Positions 32,633 to 46,498 are shown, counted from the first letter of the stretch. The stretch: 64,000 bases of DNA from Aristolochia californica (GCA_029961685.1 JARWKL010000009.1:11055758-11119757), one strand, 5' to 3'. Made by a program: numbers and translations. The notes: generated by a model not told the origin, from the sequence alone.

Positions 32633-34155
32633 GTTATATAAAAAGGATATTATAAAATATTTTTTAGCTCAATATCTATTAGTAATATCAAAATAATATT
32701 AATTTATTAACTTAATATATAAAAATTAAAATATTCACACAAATACTTACTTTTATAATATAAAAAAACTTAATGCCATTATTATATTAAAAGTGCTTAA
32801 ATTCTCACACTTAAACTAACGTATATTCGCAGTTATATTTGTTTAAATTCATTACCCATTGTACTATGCAAACAACGTAATAATAAAAATTAAAAATAGC
32901 ATTGGTGATTTTCAAGACTCCATGAATTTATCTCATGGAGAAAAAGGAAAAGAAACCCATTGGGAGAAAACTGGAGGAAGAAGGGTTATGGAATTGATGA
33001 TCCTAACCCTCCCCCTGAATCTCTATTTATAGATTTATGAACCTACTGTATTACAATAATACCCCTGAACTTAGGGTTTAGGGTTTTAACCCTAGAACTT
33101 TAACTTAATTACAATAATGCCAACTCTATGAAATGACTTTTTATTTACATCCTGCCATCATTGTATGTGGGCCTATGGGCCTTTTCCTTGATCTGTGGGC
33201 CTTAAGCCCGTCTTCTATATCTCTTGGTTGCATGTCTTCCTTGGTCTTATGGGCTTGGGCTTTCCTTGGTCGTGTGGGCTTGGGCCCTATCTTCCAACAC
33301 TCCCCCTCAAGCTGGTGGTGAGAGAACAATATGAATTCCCAGCTTGCTGCAAATGATGTATAATATCTTTGTATAAAATGGCGCATTTTCCAATATGCCT
33401 TCATCTTCCAACACTCTCCCTCATGTTGGTGCTCTCGTTCATGAGGCCCAGTTGGCATAATATCAGTGAGAGTAAATCACTCCTAACCACTAAGACATTA
33501 CTCCATACTTCAGTCATAACTCATGTTGGATGTAGGACACACTCCATCTTTTGTAGGTAGTGTGTCTATCGGAATTGCTCTGAAGTGTCCACCTCCACCA
33601 CCGTGTCCCTCCACAGGACAACGAGTCTCAAGTGGTAGAGTAATATATGATATTAATGGGGGGAAAGTAACATAAATATAATTATAAGTTCCTCCATCAT
33701 GGACTTCCAACTTTAAATATTTTTTATATTTTTTACGGGAATGAAGTTCCTATAAAACAGAGTAACCTCAACCCAGGAACATCGTAACAACAATCAAGAA
33801 GATAGCCAACGCAGAACTTTATTTTAATAAAAAGCTGATTTCGTCCCACCACATGCTCTTAGAAGTGCTTCAATGGCTTATGGACTTACAGAAGAAGAAA
33901 CTAAAAATGAAAACAAACAGGGAATAGGTATTACTCTGGATGCGATTTGTTGCTGAAGAACACCTCTATTTATAGGTGATTTGTAGCACTGAATCGAGGA
34001 AGACAGCTGGGAGACAGCTACGGAAATAAGATAAAGGAAGCTTCCTTTCTCTTCCGACGCCGATGGATGCATCTGTACCCTCTGTCCACTGCAACGGTCA
34101 GTACAGAGTCACCTCTATTTTTCGCTCCTTCCATTAATTCCCGTTCACACTTGAG

Positions 34156-34851
34156 TCCTTTTAATTTTTCGTTCATGCTTGGGTCTCCCCGTACCCCGCC
34201 GCCAAGGGGGCCAACCCCCTTGGACCCCCGTCGGGGCTGTCGCCCCGAACCCCACCTTCATTTTACAGTTTCTTCACAAATAACCATTGCGGTCACAATT
34301 TGACCTCATCAACGTCAAAGCCAGAACTGCTAACTAATTTACTCACTCTCGACATCGGCGCTCCTCATAATTGGGGGCCAGTGAATACATTAGATTAGCA
34401 ATAACTCGTGAGAGGTGGGCATTGACACACTAACAATTCCTCCATCATGGACTTCCAACCACAAATATTTTTTATCCTCTGTCATGGACTCCCCAACCAC
34501 AATTCCTTTTAATTTTTCGTTCATGCTTGGGTCTCCCCGGACCCCGCCGCCAAGGGGGGCAGCCCCCTTGGACCCCCCGTCGGGGTTGTCGCCCCGAACC
34601 CTGCCTTCGTTTTAAAGTTTCTTCACAAATAACCATTGCGGTCACAATTTGACCTCATCAGCGTCAAAGCCAGAACTGCTAACTAATTTACTCACTCTCG
34701 ACAGTGGCGCTCCTCATAATTGGGGGCCAGTGAATACATTAGATTAGCAATAACTCGTGAGAGGTGGGCATTGACACACTAACAATTCCTTCATCATGGA
34801 CTACCAACCACAAATATTTTTTATCCTCTGTCATGGACTCCCAACCACAAA
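34156..34851. repeat. 348-bp tandem duplication within element C (copy 2)
   Basis: Units 34156-34503 and 34504-34851 each contain the GC-rich hairpin block. Copy 1 has a single unit (from about 10003), so this duplication arose after the segmental duplication or was lost from copy 1. Confidence 0.85.
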
Positions 34852-35977
34852 TAATTTTGGTATTTTTTATTGGGATGAGGTTCCTCCGTCATAGACTCCC
34901 AACCACAAATAATTTTGATATTTTTGACGAGGATATAGTTCCTCCATCATGGACTCTCAATCACAAATATTTTTTACAGGAACAAATAAATAATGGTATG
35001 AGGCTATCTCTTCTTCAATAATAATGTCTCATCAAAAGAGACACAATAGCAGCAGGTGAAATGGGCTCGAGCCCATTTAACATGACCCAAAATAATCCTT
35101 GTAAAATGATCCATGAAATAATCCAATGCACATATATTTTCTAAATAATATGCTGACCAAGGAATAATTTGTCAATGCTTCAAAAATAATAATCCAGTTA
35201 GAGAAAAAATTTACCGAGTCACGCTGAAATATTTATAAAACTTGGGCATGAATACCGAGGCAGAAATAGGTGGCCCGAGTTAGGTTGACCTAGACCCAAG
35301 TTGACCCAGACTGAGTTGGTTGGAACAGAAGTCACGCTCGGTTGGAAAGCTATTGGGTTAACTCGCCGGTCCGGGTTGCGAGATAGCTCATGCACTAAAC
35401 CGCTGCTCAGATAAAATTTCTTAACTTAGGAACCTTTAATTGGGAAACAGTGCCTTCTTCCCCGACCGAACAGAGCGGCAAAAAACTTTCTTCGTCCAGA
35501 ATCGGCAACAGAAGGACAGTGATGGTAGAGCAATGGCTGGAGATCCTTATGAATAGAGCAAGATCGAATCAAGATCGGAAATAATCTTTCCGGAATAAAA
35601 TAGCAGAGAAGATGGACACAGAGAGATTTCCTCGATGTCTCAGGCTGTTTCGGCGGCAAAGAAAATAATCTAGCGAAGAACTTGTATAATCAACAAGACA
35701 TGCTCTTTTTGGAACTTTTTTGAGTTGCCTTAAAGCAGGTAAAATCAAATCAAGAGCTTCCCGAAATATATGATTGGTAAGATGACTGATTCGAGCTTAC
35801 TGGTGCTTTCCGAAAAAATATTTCCAACAGAGAACATGTTGGTTGGAAGATAATAAGCAACAACAAAATAATTCTGGATGGTGACTGTTGATTTCAAGAA
35901 TGATATTACGGTTGTTGGAATGACAGTGGTGGAGATATCTAGCAAGATTTTTCCATCTCTCCACGAGAAATGGAACC

Positions 35978-36322
35978 TGTTAATGATAGTTCCCACATAC
36001 ATTAGTGAGTATAAAAATCTTGCATTTATTAGTTGGCAGAAGAGGTTTCCTACGTGGCTAGTCATTTTGGGATAGGGACTTCGACCCAATTTGATATGGT
36101 ATCAGAGCAAGGTTCTCATATGTGGTCATCCACCCAAATTATCCACGTGCTACCATGTGAGAGCCTCTACCAAAATTATCCACATCCTACCATGTGAGGG
36201 GGAGTGTTAAGGATAGTCCCACATACATTAGTGAGTATAAAAATCTTGCATTTATTAGTTGGCGAAAGAGGTTTCCTAAGTGGCTAGTCATTTTGGGATA
36301 GGGCCTTCGACCCAATTTGACA
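35978..36322 (+). mobile_element. TRIM nested in element C (copy 2)
   Basis: LTRs 35978-36096 and 36205-36322, primer site 36097-36108 (TGGTATCAGAGC), purine tract GAGGGGGAG, flanks GAACC and AAACC. Same insertion as 11242-11578. Confidence 0.88.
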
Positions 36323-37571
36323 AAACCAAACTCGTCTTCTCCGGTGAAGGCAATAAACAAAGCGCATAGTCGGCGCTCAGGAAGCTTAGCAACGCCAGTA
36401 GAGTGTTGTCAATGAAGGAAAAGGCAGACGAAGACAATGCTAGCACAGACCGTCAAAGAGCAGCAGTAACATCCGACAACAGCAACACACGGAACTATGG
36501 GACAAAGAGAAGACCAGCCTCGTCGAAAAGATACCGTGAAGCTTCCTCTGGCTCTTGAGCTTGCCGCATGACGAAAAGAAGCTATCTTCTTTTATAATAT
36601 TTCCAATGAGAACAATAATGTGGCTAGTGCAATACTGAAGCCAACTGGATCCCTGCCTCTGAGGGGTCGCTAGAGTTATTTGTAGAAGGATACTCTCCTG
36701 GTTGAGAGACGGATCGGGTTGACAGGACCAAGTTGCATTCATGCTAAAAAGCAAAGAAGAAACCCATATACTCCTGCATTCGATCGATTGTCGTGTTGGG
36801 CTCACGCTGTAAAGACGAGTCAACTCGGCTCAACATAGATACGAAAAAAAAGTGCGCGAGAGAGAGAGAGAGAGTTGTGGTTGCCTCGAGCATACAGGCA
36901 TGGTGGATGATACAATTTAACCAAAAAAAAAAAAAACTGTCTAAGAATTAAAAGAGAGAAAAAAAATTTCTAATCCTATATGAAGGAGAATTAAACCTGA
37001 AAAACCATAGTAGGAATCCTGAAAATCATAGGTTTGATACCATGTTGATTTTCAGGACTCCATGAATTTAGCTCATGAAGAAAAAGGGAAAGAAACCCAT
37101 TGGGAGAAAACTAGATGAAGAAATCTTATGGAATTGATGATCCTAACCCTCCCCCCTGAAGCTTTATTTATAGATTAATAAAACTACTATATTACAATAA
37201 TACGCCTGAACTTAGGGTTTAGGGTTTTAACCCTGGAACTTTAACTTAATTACATCAATGTCATCTCTATGAGATGACTCTTTATTTACCATCCTAACAT
37301 CATTGTATGTGGGCCTATGGGCCTTCTCCTTGATTTGTGGCCTTGAGCCCGTCTTCTATATCTCTTGGTTGCATGGATCTTCCTTGGTCTTATGGGTTTG
37401 GGCCCATCTTCTAACACACTTGGATATGTGGGCCTTCCTAGGTCGTGTGGGCTTGGGCCCTATCTTCCAACAAACACATATAACTCAATCACGTATTTAA
37501 TATAAAAAAGCTACAACTGTACATACAAAATACAACCAAAAAAAATATTTAATGCCATTAAAACATAATAG

Positions 37572-37930
37572 TCAATAATTTTTCCACATTTGAATTGCTA
37601 ATACATCTAAAAAATATGATGCTCTTGTAGATTGTATTGCAGACTCCCTCTGAGTACTTATTTGAATGTCCACATCGTCCTTAAAATCATCACCACTATC
37701 ACTGTCTTCATTTTTAATTATATTGTTATCTTCACAATGTTCTTCACCAAAATCATCACTTGAATCATGTTCTTCATCTTTAAATAAATCCATGTAATCC
37801 TCCATGGGTATATAATTATGCAATATACAACAAACAATCATAATTTTTACCTGGACATCAAAATCAAAAGGAGGAGCATCTTTTAATATCTTGAAATGAG
37901 CTTTTAAAGCCCCAAATATATGCTCGATAG
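37572..37930 (-). pseudogene. PIF/Harbinger transposase C-terminal fragment (copy 2)
   Basis: Same fragment as at 12864-13190 with a few substitutions (IVCCILHNYIPMEDYMDLFK, acidic tail). It ends FLDVLAIQMWKNY. The upstream stop before NTIEH is shared, so it was already inactive before duplication. Confidence 0.8.
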
Positions 37931-38040
37931 TATTCCGTTAAGATGAGTGTCTTTGATTAAATACTTCTCTTTCATCTGTAGGAGTATTATCTCCAAATTC
38001 TTGCAAGTGATAACGAGTCCTTCAATAGGGTGCCAAAAAC

Positions 38041-41000
38041 CCTAAGCCCTCTCAATGTCCTTCCCAAAAAATGCTAGAAATCCAAATCTAGCGATACCCT
38101 CCACTAGTTTTGGGAAGGGACAGGTCCTCCCTTTCAGTGCTTATTTCTTGAGCCTAATGGACTAGCTATTTACATTTTCGGGTCCTTCATACACCTTTCT
38201 TGTCACAAGGCAATATGGAATTTTATTTTTCAAATATTTGCACATCTTAAAAGAAAAGATTACCTCAATATGATTTCCTAGAAATCATTCCAAGAAACTT
38301 CAAGGGGGGGTTAGTGCATTTTCAAAGTGAAAGTGAAAGTGAACTATTTTTTTGTGTTTGTATGCACAATGCAAAATATAGTGGAAAGTACAAAAGAAAA
38401 TTATTAATAAAATATTCTAATAGATTTAAATTTTATTGGATATTTTTTATCAAAGTTTTCTATTAATAAGTTAGGATAGATTTTAACTCTTCTTACTTAC
38501 TCAATAATAATAATAATTAAACTTTAATTAATTAATTAATTAATTAATTATATATAAAATAATTAAATTTTTTTACTTTTATGATATCCAAATGCTTAAT
38601 CAAATTGTTACTTTTTAATATCTAAATTCTCACTCTCGAAATATTAATTAAATATAATATTCAAATTTATAAACTTAATTAAATAAAAAAGATGGTATTT
38701 TATTATTCAAAATTACTTCTACAAATTTAATTTTATAATATTTTTTATTTAAATAAACAAAAATATTTAATTTATTTTAATTTATTAAATAACTAAAAAT
38801 AAATTAATATTATTTATTTAATTAAAAATATATAAAAGGATTAAACAAATCCATACTTTTATATTATTCAAATGTTAATCAAATTGTTAATTTAAAAAAT
38901 CTAAATTCTCACTCTTAAAAAAGTCACTAAATATAATGTTAAAAATAAGGATTTAATATAAATAAAAAGTTTATTGTGTTTTATAAAATTATCTAATATA
39001 TTTACCTTTTAATTTAGATAACTATATTTAACTAAAATAAAATAATTTTATGTTGTTTTAAATTAATAAAAAAATTAAAATTTAATTTTTTAAATTAATA
39101 AGTAATTTTAAAAAATATTAACATGTTTTAAATTAATAAATTCTTTTTAAAAATAATTATTTATTTAATTAAATAGATTAAAAATGATCTAACAAGTACT
39201 TACTTTTATGATATCCAAATTCTTAATGAAATTGTTACTTGTGTAAAATCTAAATTCTCACTCTTAAATTAGAAATCAAATATAATATTAAAATCAAGAA
39301 TTTATATAAATAAAAAATAAGGTATTTTATTATATAAAACTATTCAGTTAGATTTAACTTTTATAATATAATTTTATTTAACTATTTTTTAATAAAGTAA
39401 GATAAATTTCAACTTGTTTAAATTAATAAATTAATTAAGCTTTTTAATTTACTTAAATGTAGTTAATTTTATTATATCCAAATGCAAAAGTGAGAGGGCA
39501 GAATGAGCATAACAAGAGTGAGAGAGTGAGTGAGCAGGCGAGTGAAAGTGAATTCACTAGCCTTAGGAGTGATTTAACTTTCTCTCGTTTTTCTCAAGAA
39601 TAAGTGTCACTTGACACTTATGGTGCACACTAACAGGTTTTGGGTTATTTTCACTAGTGAAATTAGTTTTATTTTCACTTTCACTTTGTACTAATGGGGC
39701 TTTAGTGTGCTCAATGAAAAGTGCAACGTAAAGTACTTTCTTGTGTTAGTGTACACAATGGAAAATATAATGGAAAGTAGAAGATGAGTTTATTAATAAA
39801 ATATTGTGATAGATTTAACCTAATTAATATAGTTTTATTTAGAATTTTCAATTAACAAAATAAGATAAGTAACTTAAAAATTAAAAATAAAACTAGGTGG
39901 AAGGCTTTCATGGCCTTCATTCAAGAGCCCATGGGATATTTTCAATTTTGCCAATTCTATGAACTTCTAGAACGCTATCACCATGATCGCCACCATCTAC
40001 CCAATTTTGATGGTATCCTAATTTCTTCCACCTATTGACCTAGTTAATAATTTGTTGTTTCTCTTCATCTCGTTTCAAACACCAAAATTGGAAACTGGAA
40101 GAGAGGCCAAGATATGGAACTGTCCATTCGAAAGGGCGGGGAAGGATGCAAGGTTACCCAGAGGGAGCATTTGCACTACTGTTCCGATAGGGGCACTCCC
40201 GACAACATATCAATTGGAAAAAATTAGGTATGAATTGAAAGACCAATCTGTTGCGTTGAACTTGTGAGCGACTGTGGAGAGCATTCTAGAATCCCATAGA
40301 GTTGGCAAAATTGATAATATCGTCGAACTGATACACCGTCGAGAATGCCTCTATCGGAACAGTAGTGCAAATGCTCTCTCTAGGTAACTTTGTATCCTTC
40401 TCCACCCTTTCGAATGCACAGTTCCATATCTTGGCCTCCTTCCAATTTACAATTTTGGTGTTAGTAACGAGACAAAGAGAAACAACAAATTATATATTAG
40501 GTCAATAGGTGGAAGAAATTAGGATACCATCAATTGTAGTAACCCAAAATTCGGTAGATGGTGGCGATCGTGGTGAGAGCATTCTAGAAGTCCATAGAGT
40601 TGAAAAAATTGATAATATCCCATGGGCTCTTGAAGCCCATGAAAACCTTCCTCCTAGTTTATTTTTAATTTTTAAGTTTCTTATCTTATTTTGTTAATTG
40701 AAAAATCTAAATAAAGCTATCTTAATAAGTTCAAATCTATCATAATATTTTATTAATAAACCCATCTTCTACTTTCCATTATATTTTCCATTGTGTACAC
40801 TAACACAATAAAGTACTTTACTTTGTACTTTTCATCGAGCACACTAAGGCCTCGTTAGTACACTCTAAAGTGAAAGTGAAAGTGAAAATGAATTACTTTC
40901 ACTAGCGAAAATAGCCCAAAACATGTTAGTGTGCACCGTAAATGGCGAGTGGCACTCATTCTTGAGAAAAAACGAGGGAAAGTGAAACCACTCCTCCCTA

Positions 41001-42344
41001 AGGCTAGTGAATTAACTTTCACCCGCGTGCTCACTCACTCTTTCACTCTTCTTATGCTCATTCTGCCCTCTCACTTTTGCATTTGAAAATAATAAAATTA
41101 AATATTTATTTAAGTATTTTATTTATATATTTAATGAAATTAAAAAATATTAATTTAATTAATTAATTATTAATTTAAACAAGTTGAAATTTATCTTACG
41201 TTATAAATAGAATAGTTAAATAAAATTATATTATAAAAATTAAATCTAACAGAGTAATGTTAATATTTTTTGAAATTATTTATATATTTAAAACGAGTTA
41301 GTTGTTTTTATTAGTTTATAACTACTTAAAATTTATTTTATTTTAGCCAAATATAGCTATCTAAAATAAAAGTTAAATCTATTAGATGATTTTATAAAAA
41401 AAATTATTTATATAAAATCCTTATTTTTATCATTATATTTAATGACTATTTTAAGAGTGAGAATTTAGATTTTGTAAAGTAACAATTTGATTAACATTTG
41501 GATAATATAAAAGTAAGGGTTTATTTAATCATTTTATATATACTTAATTAAATAAATTTTCTTAATTTATTTTTAATTATTTAATACTTTAAAATAAATT
41601 ATATATATTAGAGTTTATTTAAATAAAAATATAATAAAATTAAATTTGTAAAAGTATTTTTGAATAATAAATTACCATATTTTTTATTTACATAAATTTA
41701 TAAATTTTAATATTATATTTCAAGAATGAGAATTTAGATATTAAAAAGTAACAATTTGATTAAGCATTTGGATATCATAAAAGTAAAATTTGTTAAGTAT
41801 TTTATTTATTTATATATATATATAATTAATTAAATTTATAAAGTTTAATTATTATTATTATTATTGATGAATTAAGAAGAGTTAAAATCTATCCTAACTT
41901 ATTAATAGAAAAGTTAGATAAAAAATATCCTATAAAATTTAAATATATTAGAGTATTTTATTAATAAATCTCTTATGTACTTTCCACTAAAATTTCCATT
42001 GTGCATACTAACATAAAAAAAATAATTCACTTTCACTTTAACTTTGAAAATACACTTACCCCCCCCCCCCCCTTGAAGTTTCTAGGAATGATTTCTAGGG
42101 AAACTATTCGTACGAAAGTAATCTTTTCTTTTAAGATGTGCAAATATCTGAAAAAAGAAAATTCCATATTGCCTTGTGACAAGAAAGGTGTATGAAAGGA
42201 CCTGAAAATGTAAATAGCTAAAGTCCATTAGGCTCAAGAAATAAGCACTAAAAGGGTGGACCTACCCTATTCCCAAAACTGGTGGAGGATATCGCTGGAT
42301 TTGGATTTCTAGAATTTTTTGGGAAGGGCTTTGAGATGGCCTAG
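38041..42344. repeat. 4.3 kb foldback palindrome, copy 2
   Basis: Arms 38041-40217 and about 40322-42344 with a ~100-bp spacer, collinear with copy 1. Frames equivalent to those of copy 1 occur at 40052-40267 (KDARLPRGSICTTVP). Confidence 0.85.
42059..42072. repeat. C14 homopolymer in the foldback arm
   Basis: 14 C here, against 7-8 C or G at the same site in the other arms, so the length is unstable. Confidence 0.9.
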
Positions 42345-42979
42345 ATCGTTATCTATATCATTTTTAGAAAGTTTTAATTTAACTTACTCAACAATTCCTT
42401 AGGTTGAATGGTACCAAGACGGTGGTTTGGTGGACAAGAAGAGAAGAATTCCTTTGGTGAGTATTAGGAGGAAGTTTTGAAGGTTTCTAATACTATTCAC
42501 TTAAATTGCATTTCTCATTGTATCGAAGTTGGCATTTGGATGGAAATGACTGAATGAGAAATGGAATATGTTTGATCACACAACTTCAGATTGGACGTTT
42601 TGATGGTTTCAAATTCTGGTCACATAAATTGTATCTTCTCACTGTATGGAAGTTGGAATTTGGATGAAAAGGATTGAATGAGAAATGGAATGTGTAGCGC
42701 AATATCCATAAAGAGCAAGAGGTGAAAAAAAAATGGCAAAAACCAAGACAAGTGTGAATGATAAACCATTCTTGTGCTCCTAAAACATCATTCTAATATC
42801 CAAATTTCAATAAGTACTTCATCACACAATATAATAAAACTTATTATGACACATTAACCATCCTTTTAGAACATCTACGAATTACACTTCCACATTCAAC
42901 CATCACAACACACATTTCTGAATGCTCAAATCAATGGTGTCAGATAAAAGAACTTGTAATGGATATAGTTGGAACACCG
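42345..42979. repeat. dispersed repeat RU, copy interrupted by element B
   Basis: Ends at CACCG (42975-42979), the left target duplicate of element B. The RU sequence resumes at 46187 with CACCGAGCC. Confidence 0.85.
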
Positions 42980-43076
42980 TGTTACGATATGTTAAAATGT
43001 ATATTAAATGTAATTTATGTTCATAATTGTTGTATAATTTGGGATATGTACATAGGGTTATTTGATTAGGCTTAAT

Positions 43077-43105
43077 GGGGGGGGGGGGGGGGGGGGGGGG
43101 GGGGG
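43077..43105. repeat. G29 homopolymer in the 5' LTR of element B
   Basis: 29 consecutive G; the 3' LTR has 34 and the copy-1 LTR 25. Confidence 0.95.
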
Positions 43106-44029
43106 TGGTATTGTCTTGGGCCCATGGGCCATTTTGTAATAGGAAAACCTAAAGGTTAAATACCTAATGAAAGGGGGAAAATCCCCAACGGAAACATTTT
43201 GATTAATCTTTCGTCTGCTTTGTTTCGCCGTGAAACCAGAGAGCTACGCTCTCTCTTGTGGGTGTTTGGACTGTTCCGTCAGTCCCTTGATTTTGATTTG
43301 TCATGGTATCAGAGCTCTGAAGATTAACCGTTCGACGCATTTTTGTCCGATGACCTCTGTTGTTTGACGAGTTTTTTTTTTTCGGCATTGATTTCGGGCG
43401 TTGTTAGAAAAACTTGTCGGGTGGTTCCGTTGCCGGAAAAGCTACGAGGGTTTCGTTGCCAGGAAGAGGGTTCTAGCCGGAAGGGGAAACGAAAGGAAGA
43501 GGGTTCTCGCCAGAAGGGGAAACGAAAGGGGTGGTTTTCGGGGGTTGTCGAAAAGCATTGTCCGAGCTCGGGAAAGTTGTGGTTCCGTAGTCGGGAAAGC
43601 TCCATCGGTGGTTTCGTTGTCAGAGAAGCTACAACGGGAAGGGGGTTCTCGTCGGAAAACTCGCCGGAAGGGGGAACTAAGGTACGATTTTTTTTTGTCC
43701 CGCGCATTCGAATTATTATTTTGCATAAGGTCGTTATGCAATTTGCAAACCTTTGGGGGCCGATTTGAAATTTCTGAAAGTTTTGGGGGCCATTCTGGAA
43801 TTTCTGAAGGTGTTGAGGGTGTTTTTTGAATTTCTAATAGTTTGGGGGTCTAATTCGAATTTCTGTTAACCTTGGGGCAAATCTTGGATTGCTGCAAGTG
43901 TAGGGGTCTACTTGAAATTTCTGAAAAGTGGGGTATGTTTTAAATTTCTTATCCTACAGGGGTGCATTAGGAATTTTGCTAGATTCGATCTTATCATGCT
44001 AGCAGACAAGTCCGATTTCGCTACTATTT

Positions 44030-44655
44030 GATTCACGGGAAAGAACTACGGTACTTGGGAATTTTAGTTCCGGTTATTTGTTCAGGGAAGAGGTTTATGG
44101 GGTCATATTGATGGGAGTGATTTGGCACCTGGCGATGATAACGCATTGTCAAAATGGATCATCATGGATGCTAGAGTCATGACTTGGATACTTGGATCTC
44201 TTGAGCCTCACTAGTCCCAAATCTGAGGCCCTACAAAACTGTCGTAGATATGTGGAATTACCTCCACAAGGTTTATCGTCAAACCAGCACGGCCCATCGA
44301 TTTTAAGTTGAATATGAACTTGAAAATTTCACCCAAGGCAGTCGTTCGATTGAAGAATATTTTTCGGGCTTCCAAAATCTATGGGTTGATTACATTGACA
44401 TTGTTTACGAGGATGTCCCTGTTGCTGCTCTCTCTGTTGTGCAAGCTGAACATGACACCAGTAAACGGGATCAATTCTTGATGAAGCTTCGTCCCGAGTT
44501 TGAGATTGCTTAATCACATCTGATGAATCGTCATCCAGTGCCGTCCCTGGATACCTGTTTGAGTGAACTTCTCTGGGAGGAGCAGCGCTTTACTACTCAG
44601 GCTGGCATGGAACCTCGCGTTCAGGCTGATCTCTCTGCTCCTGTAGCTTAAGTAG
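44030..44655 (+). pseudogene. copia gag remnant (element B, copy 2)
   Basis: In shifting frames: GLWGHIDGSDLAPGDDNAL, VMTWILGSLEPH, then EYFSGFQNLW, DQFLMKLRPEFEIA and SHLMNRHPVPSL, in the order of plant copia gag. Several stops are present (e.g. after LEPH and EIA). The zinc knuckle that should follow is gone. Confidence 0.7.
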
Positions 44656-44691
44656 CACAAGGAAGACATCTATATAAAGCGTCCCTCGGGT

Positions 44692-45834
44692 ATGTCTACA
44701 TCCTCTCCTGATCATGTCTACAAGCTACAATGTCCTTTGTATGGGCTTAAACAAGTCCCCCGAGCTTGGTTTGAGAAATTTCGCAGCATACTTATCCTCC
44801 ACCAGTTTACCCAGAGTCAGTATGATTCATCTCTCTTTAATCATAAGTCTATTGCTGGCAAGGTCATTCTCTTGGTTTATGTGGATGACATCATCATTAC
44901 TAGCACTGATTCTGGACTGATTACCAAGCTTCAAAAGGTGTTGCATGCCACTTTTCATATGAAGGATCTTGGACGCCTCACTTACTTCTTAGGGCTGGAG
45001 GTCCATCACACACTCAAAGGTATTTTCTTAAACCAACATAAGTATATTCAAGATCTTATCACACTCGCTGGGTTGGAGGACACATCTTCGATGGCTACCC
45101 CTATGGAGGTCAATGTCACATATCGGAAAGATGAAGGGACTCTCCTTGATGATCCGACTATCTATCGACGACTAGTCGGGAGTCTCATCTACTTGACTAC
45201 TACTCACCCGAACATTTCCCATGTTGTTCATAAGGTCAGTCAGTTTATGGCATCTCCTCGACAGCTTCATCTTGCGGCAGTTCAGCGCATCATCTGCTAT
45301 CTGCGCAGCTCCCCTACTCGTGGTTTATTCTTTCCTACCGGCTCCGCGCTACAACTGGTTGCCTACGGTGATGCTGATTGGGCAGGGTGCCCCGATACCC
45401 GTTGCTCTACTACAGGCTGGTGTATGTTTTTAGGCGATGCACTGATTTCTTGGAAATGTAAGAAACAAGATCGAGTGTCCAAGTCATCTACCGAGGCCGA
45501 GTATCGTGCTATGTCTACTGCGTGTTCGGAAGTTATTTGGCTCCGTGGTCTTCTTGCTGAGCTCCAGTTTCCTCAGCCCTCATCTACACCGCTTCATGCA
45601 GATAATACAAGTACTATACAGATTGCAGCCAATCCGATTTTTCATGAGTGTACCGAGCATATTGAGGTTGACTGTCACTCCATCCGCGACACTTTGGAGC
45701 GCCGGGTAATATCTCTTCTGTACATTTCTTCGGATCTTCAAGTGGCCGATGTCTTCACCAAAGCATCGTCTCAATCCCGACATAATTTTTTGGTTGGCAA
45801 ATTGTTGTTGGTTGACTCACCATCATCAATTTGA
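44692..45834 (+). pseudogene. copia RT (C-terminal part) and RNase H
   Basis: An open frame of 380 codons lacking the N-terminal half of RT. It shows LYGLKQVPRAWFEKF, the catalytic YVDDIIIT (D65, D66), MKDLGRLTYFLGLEV, and RNase H motifs (DADWAGCPDTRCSTTGW, SSTEAEYRAMS, HADNTS, EVDCHSIRDTL). The first Met is internal to the ancestral RT. The frame is intact to its normal end, so the deletion is younger than most point decay. It belongs to a different copia lineage from element D. Confidence 0.88.
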
Positions 45835-45841
45835 GGGGGGA

Positions 45842-45942
45842 TGTTACGATATGTTAAAATGTATATTAAATGTAATTTATGTTCATAATTGTTGTATAAT
45901 TTGGAATATGTGCATAGGGTTATTTCATTAGGCATAATGGGA

Positions 45943-45978
<36 letters not shown>

Positions 45979-46186
45979 GGAGGGTGGGGGTGTCGTCTTG
46001 GGCCCATGGGCCAATTTGTAACAAGAAAACCTAAAGGTTAAATACCTAATGAAAGGGGGAAAATCCCCAATGGAAACATTTTTGATTAATCTTTCGTCTG
46101 CTTCGTTTCGCCGTGAAACCAGAGAGCTACGCTCTCTCTTGTGGGTGTTTGGACTGTTCCGTCAGTCCCTTGATTTTGATTTGTCA
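45842..46186 (+). repeat. 3' LTR of element B (copy 2)
   Basis: 345 bp; contains G34 at 45944-45977. Confidence 0.9.
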
Positions 46187-46439
46187 CACCGAGCCTGCAA
46201 CAAACTTGAGTCATAATGACAGGGAGGTTCCAGGAATAGATGCGATGTCCACAATATGAAGGCCTGATAGTAGTTACTTTACTTTCAATTGGTTTAATTC
46301 AAAGACTGAATTTGCTTCAACCTTGATTCATGTTTGGAGTGTTTGTTGGAGTCAGTTGGTAGAAGAGTTTGTAATGAAAGGGACGGAGAGACAACAGTAA
46401 GGATTCCCTGCAAGAACAACAATGAATAATTCATATTCA

Positions 46440-46443
<4 letters not shown>

Positions 46444-46496
<53 letters not shown>
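46444..46496. repeat. (GA)n microsatellite
   Basis: About 26 GA units. The same site in related repeats has shorter runs (49114-49134, 52178-52221, 61908-61935). Confidence 0.95.

Positions 46497-46498
<2 letters not shown>

Larger units (their letters stand above)
32903..37472 (-). mobile_element. element C, copy 2: non-autonomous LTR element
   Basis: Read on the - strand: 5' LTR 37472-37043, primer site 37042-37033 (TGGTATCAAA), interior, purine tract, 3' LTR 33299-32903. It is longer than copy 1 because of the 34156-34851 tandem duplication and the ~240 bp at 35095-35330. No polymerase frame is present. Confidence 0.85.
29647..44322. repeat. segmental duplication, copy 2 (partner of 1-19512)
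   Basis: Collinear with 1-19512 in the order A, C, TRIM, Harbinger remnant, foldback, RU, element B, with high identity. Differences: copy 1 has element D; copy 2 has a 348-bp tandem duplication (34156-34851) and about 240 bp (35095-35330) missing from copy 1. Confidence 0.9.
42980..46186 (+). mobile_element. element B, copy 2: internally deleted Ty1/copia
   Basis: LTRs 42980-43303 (324 bp) and 45842-46186 (345 bp), perfect target duplication CACCG (42975-42979 and 46187-46191), primer site 43304-43315 (TGGTATCAGAGC), purine tract 45833-45841 (GAGGGGGGA). Total 3207 bp. Gag is joined near 44680 to the middle of RT, so the zinc knuckle, protease, integrase and N-terminal RT are missing. It cannot move on its own. 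Confidence 0.92.
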
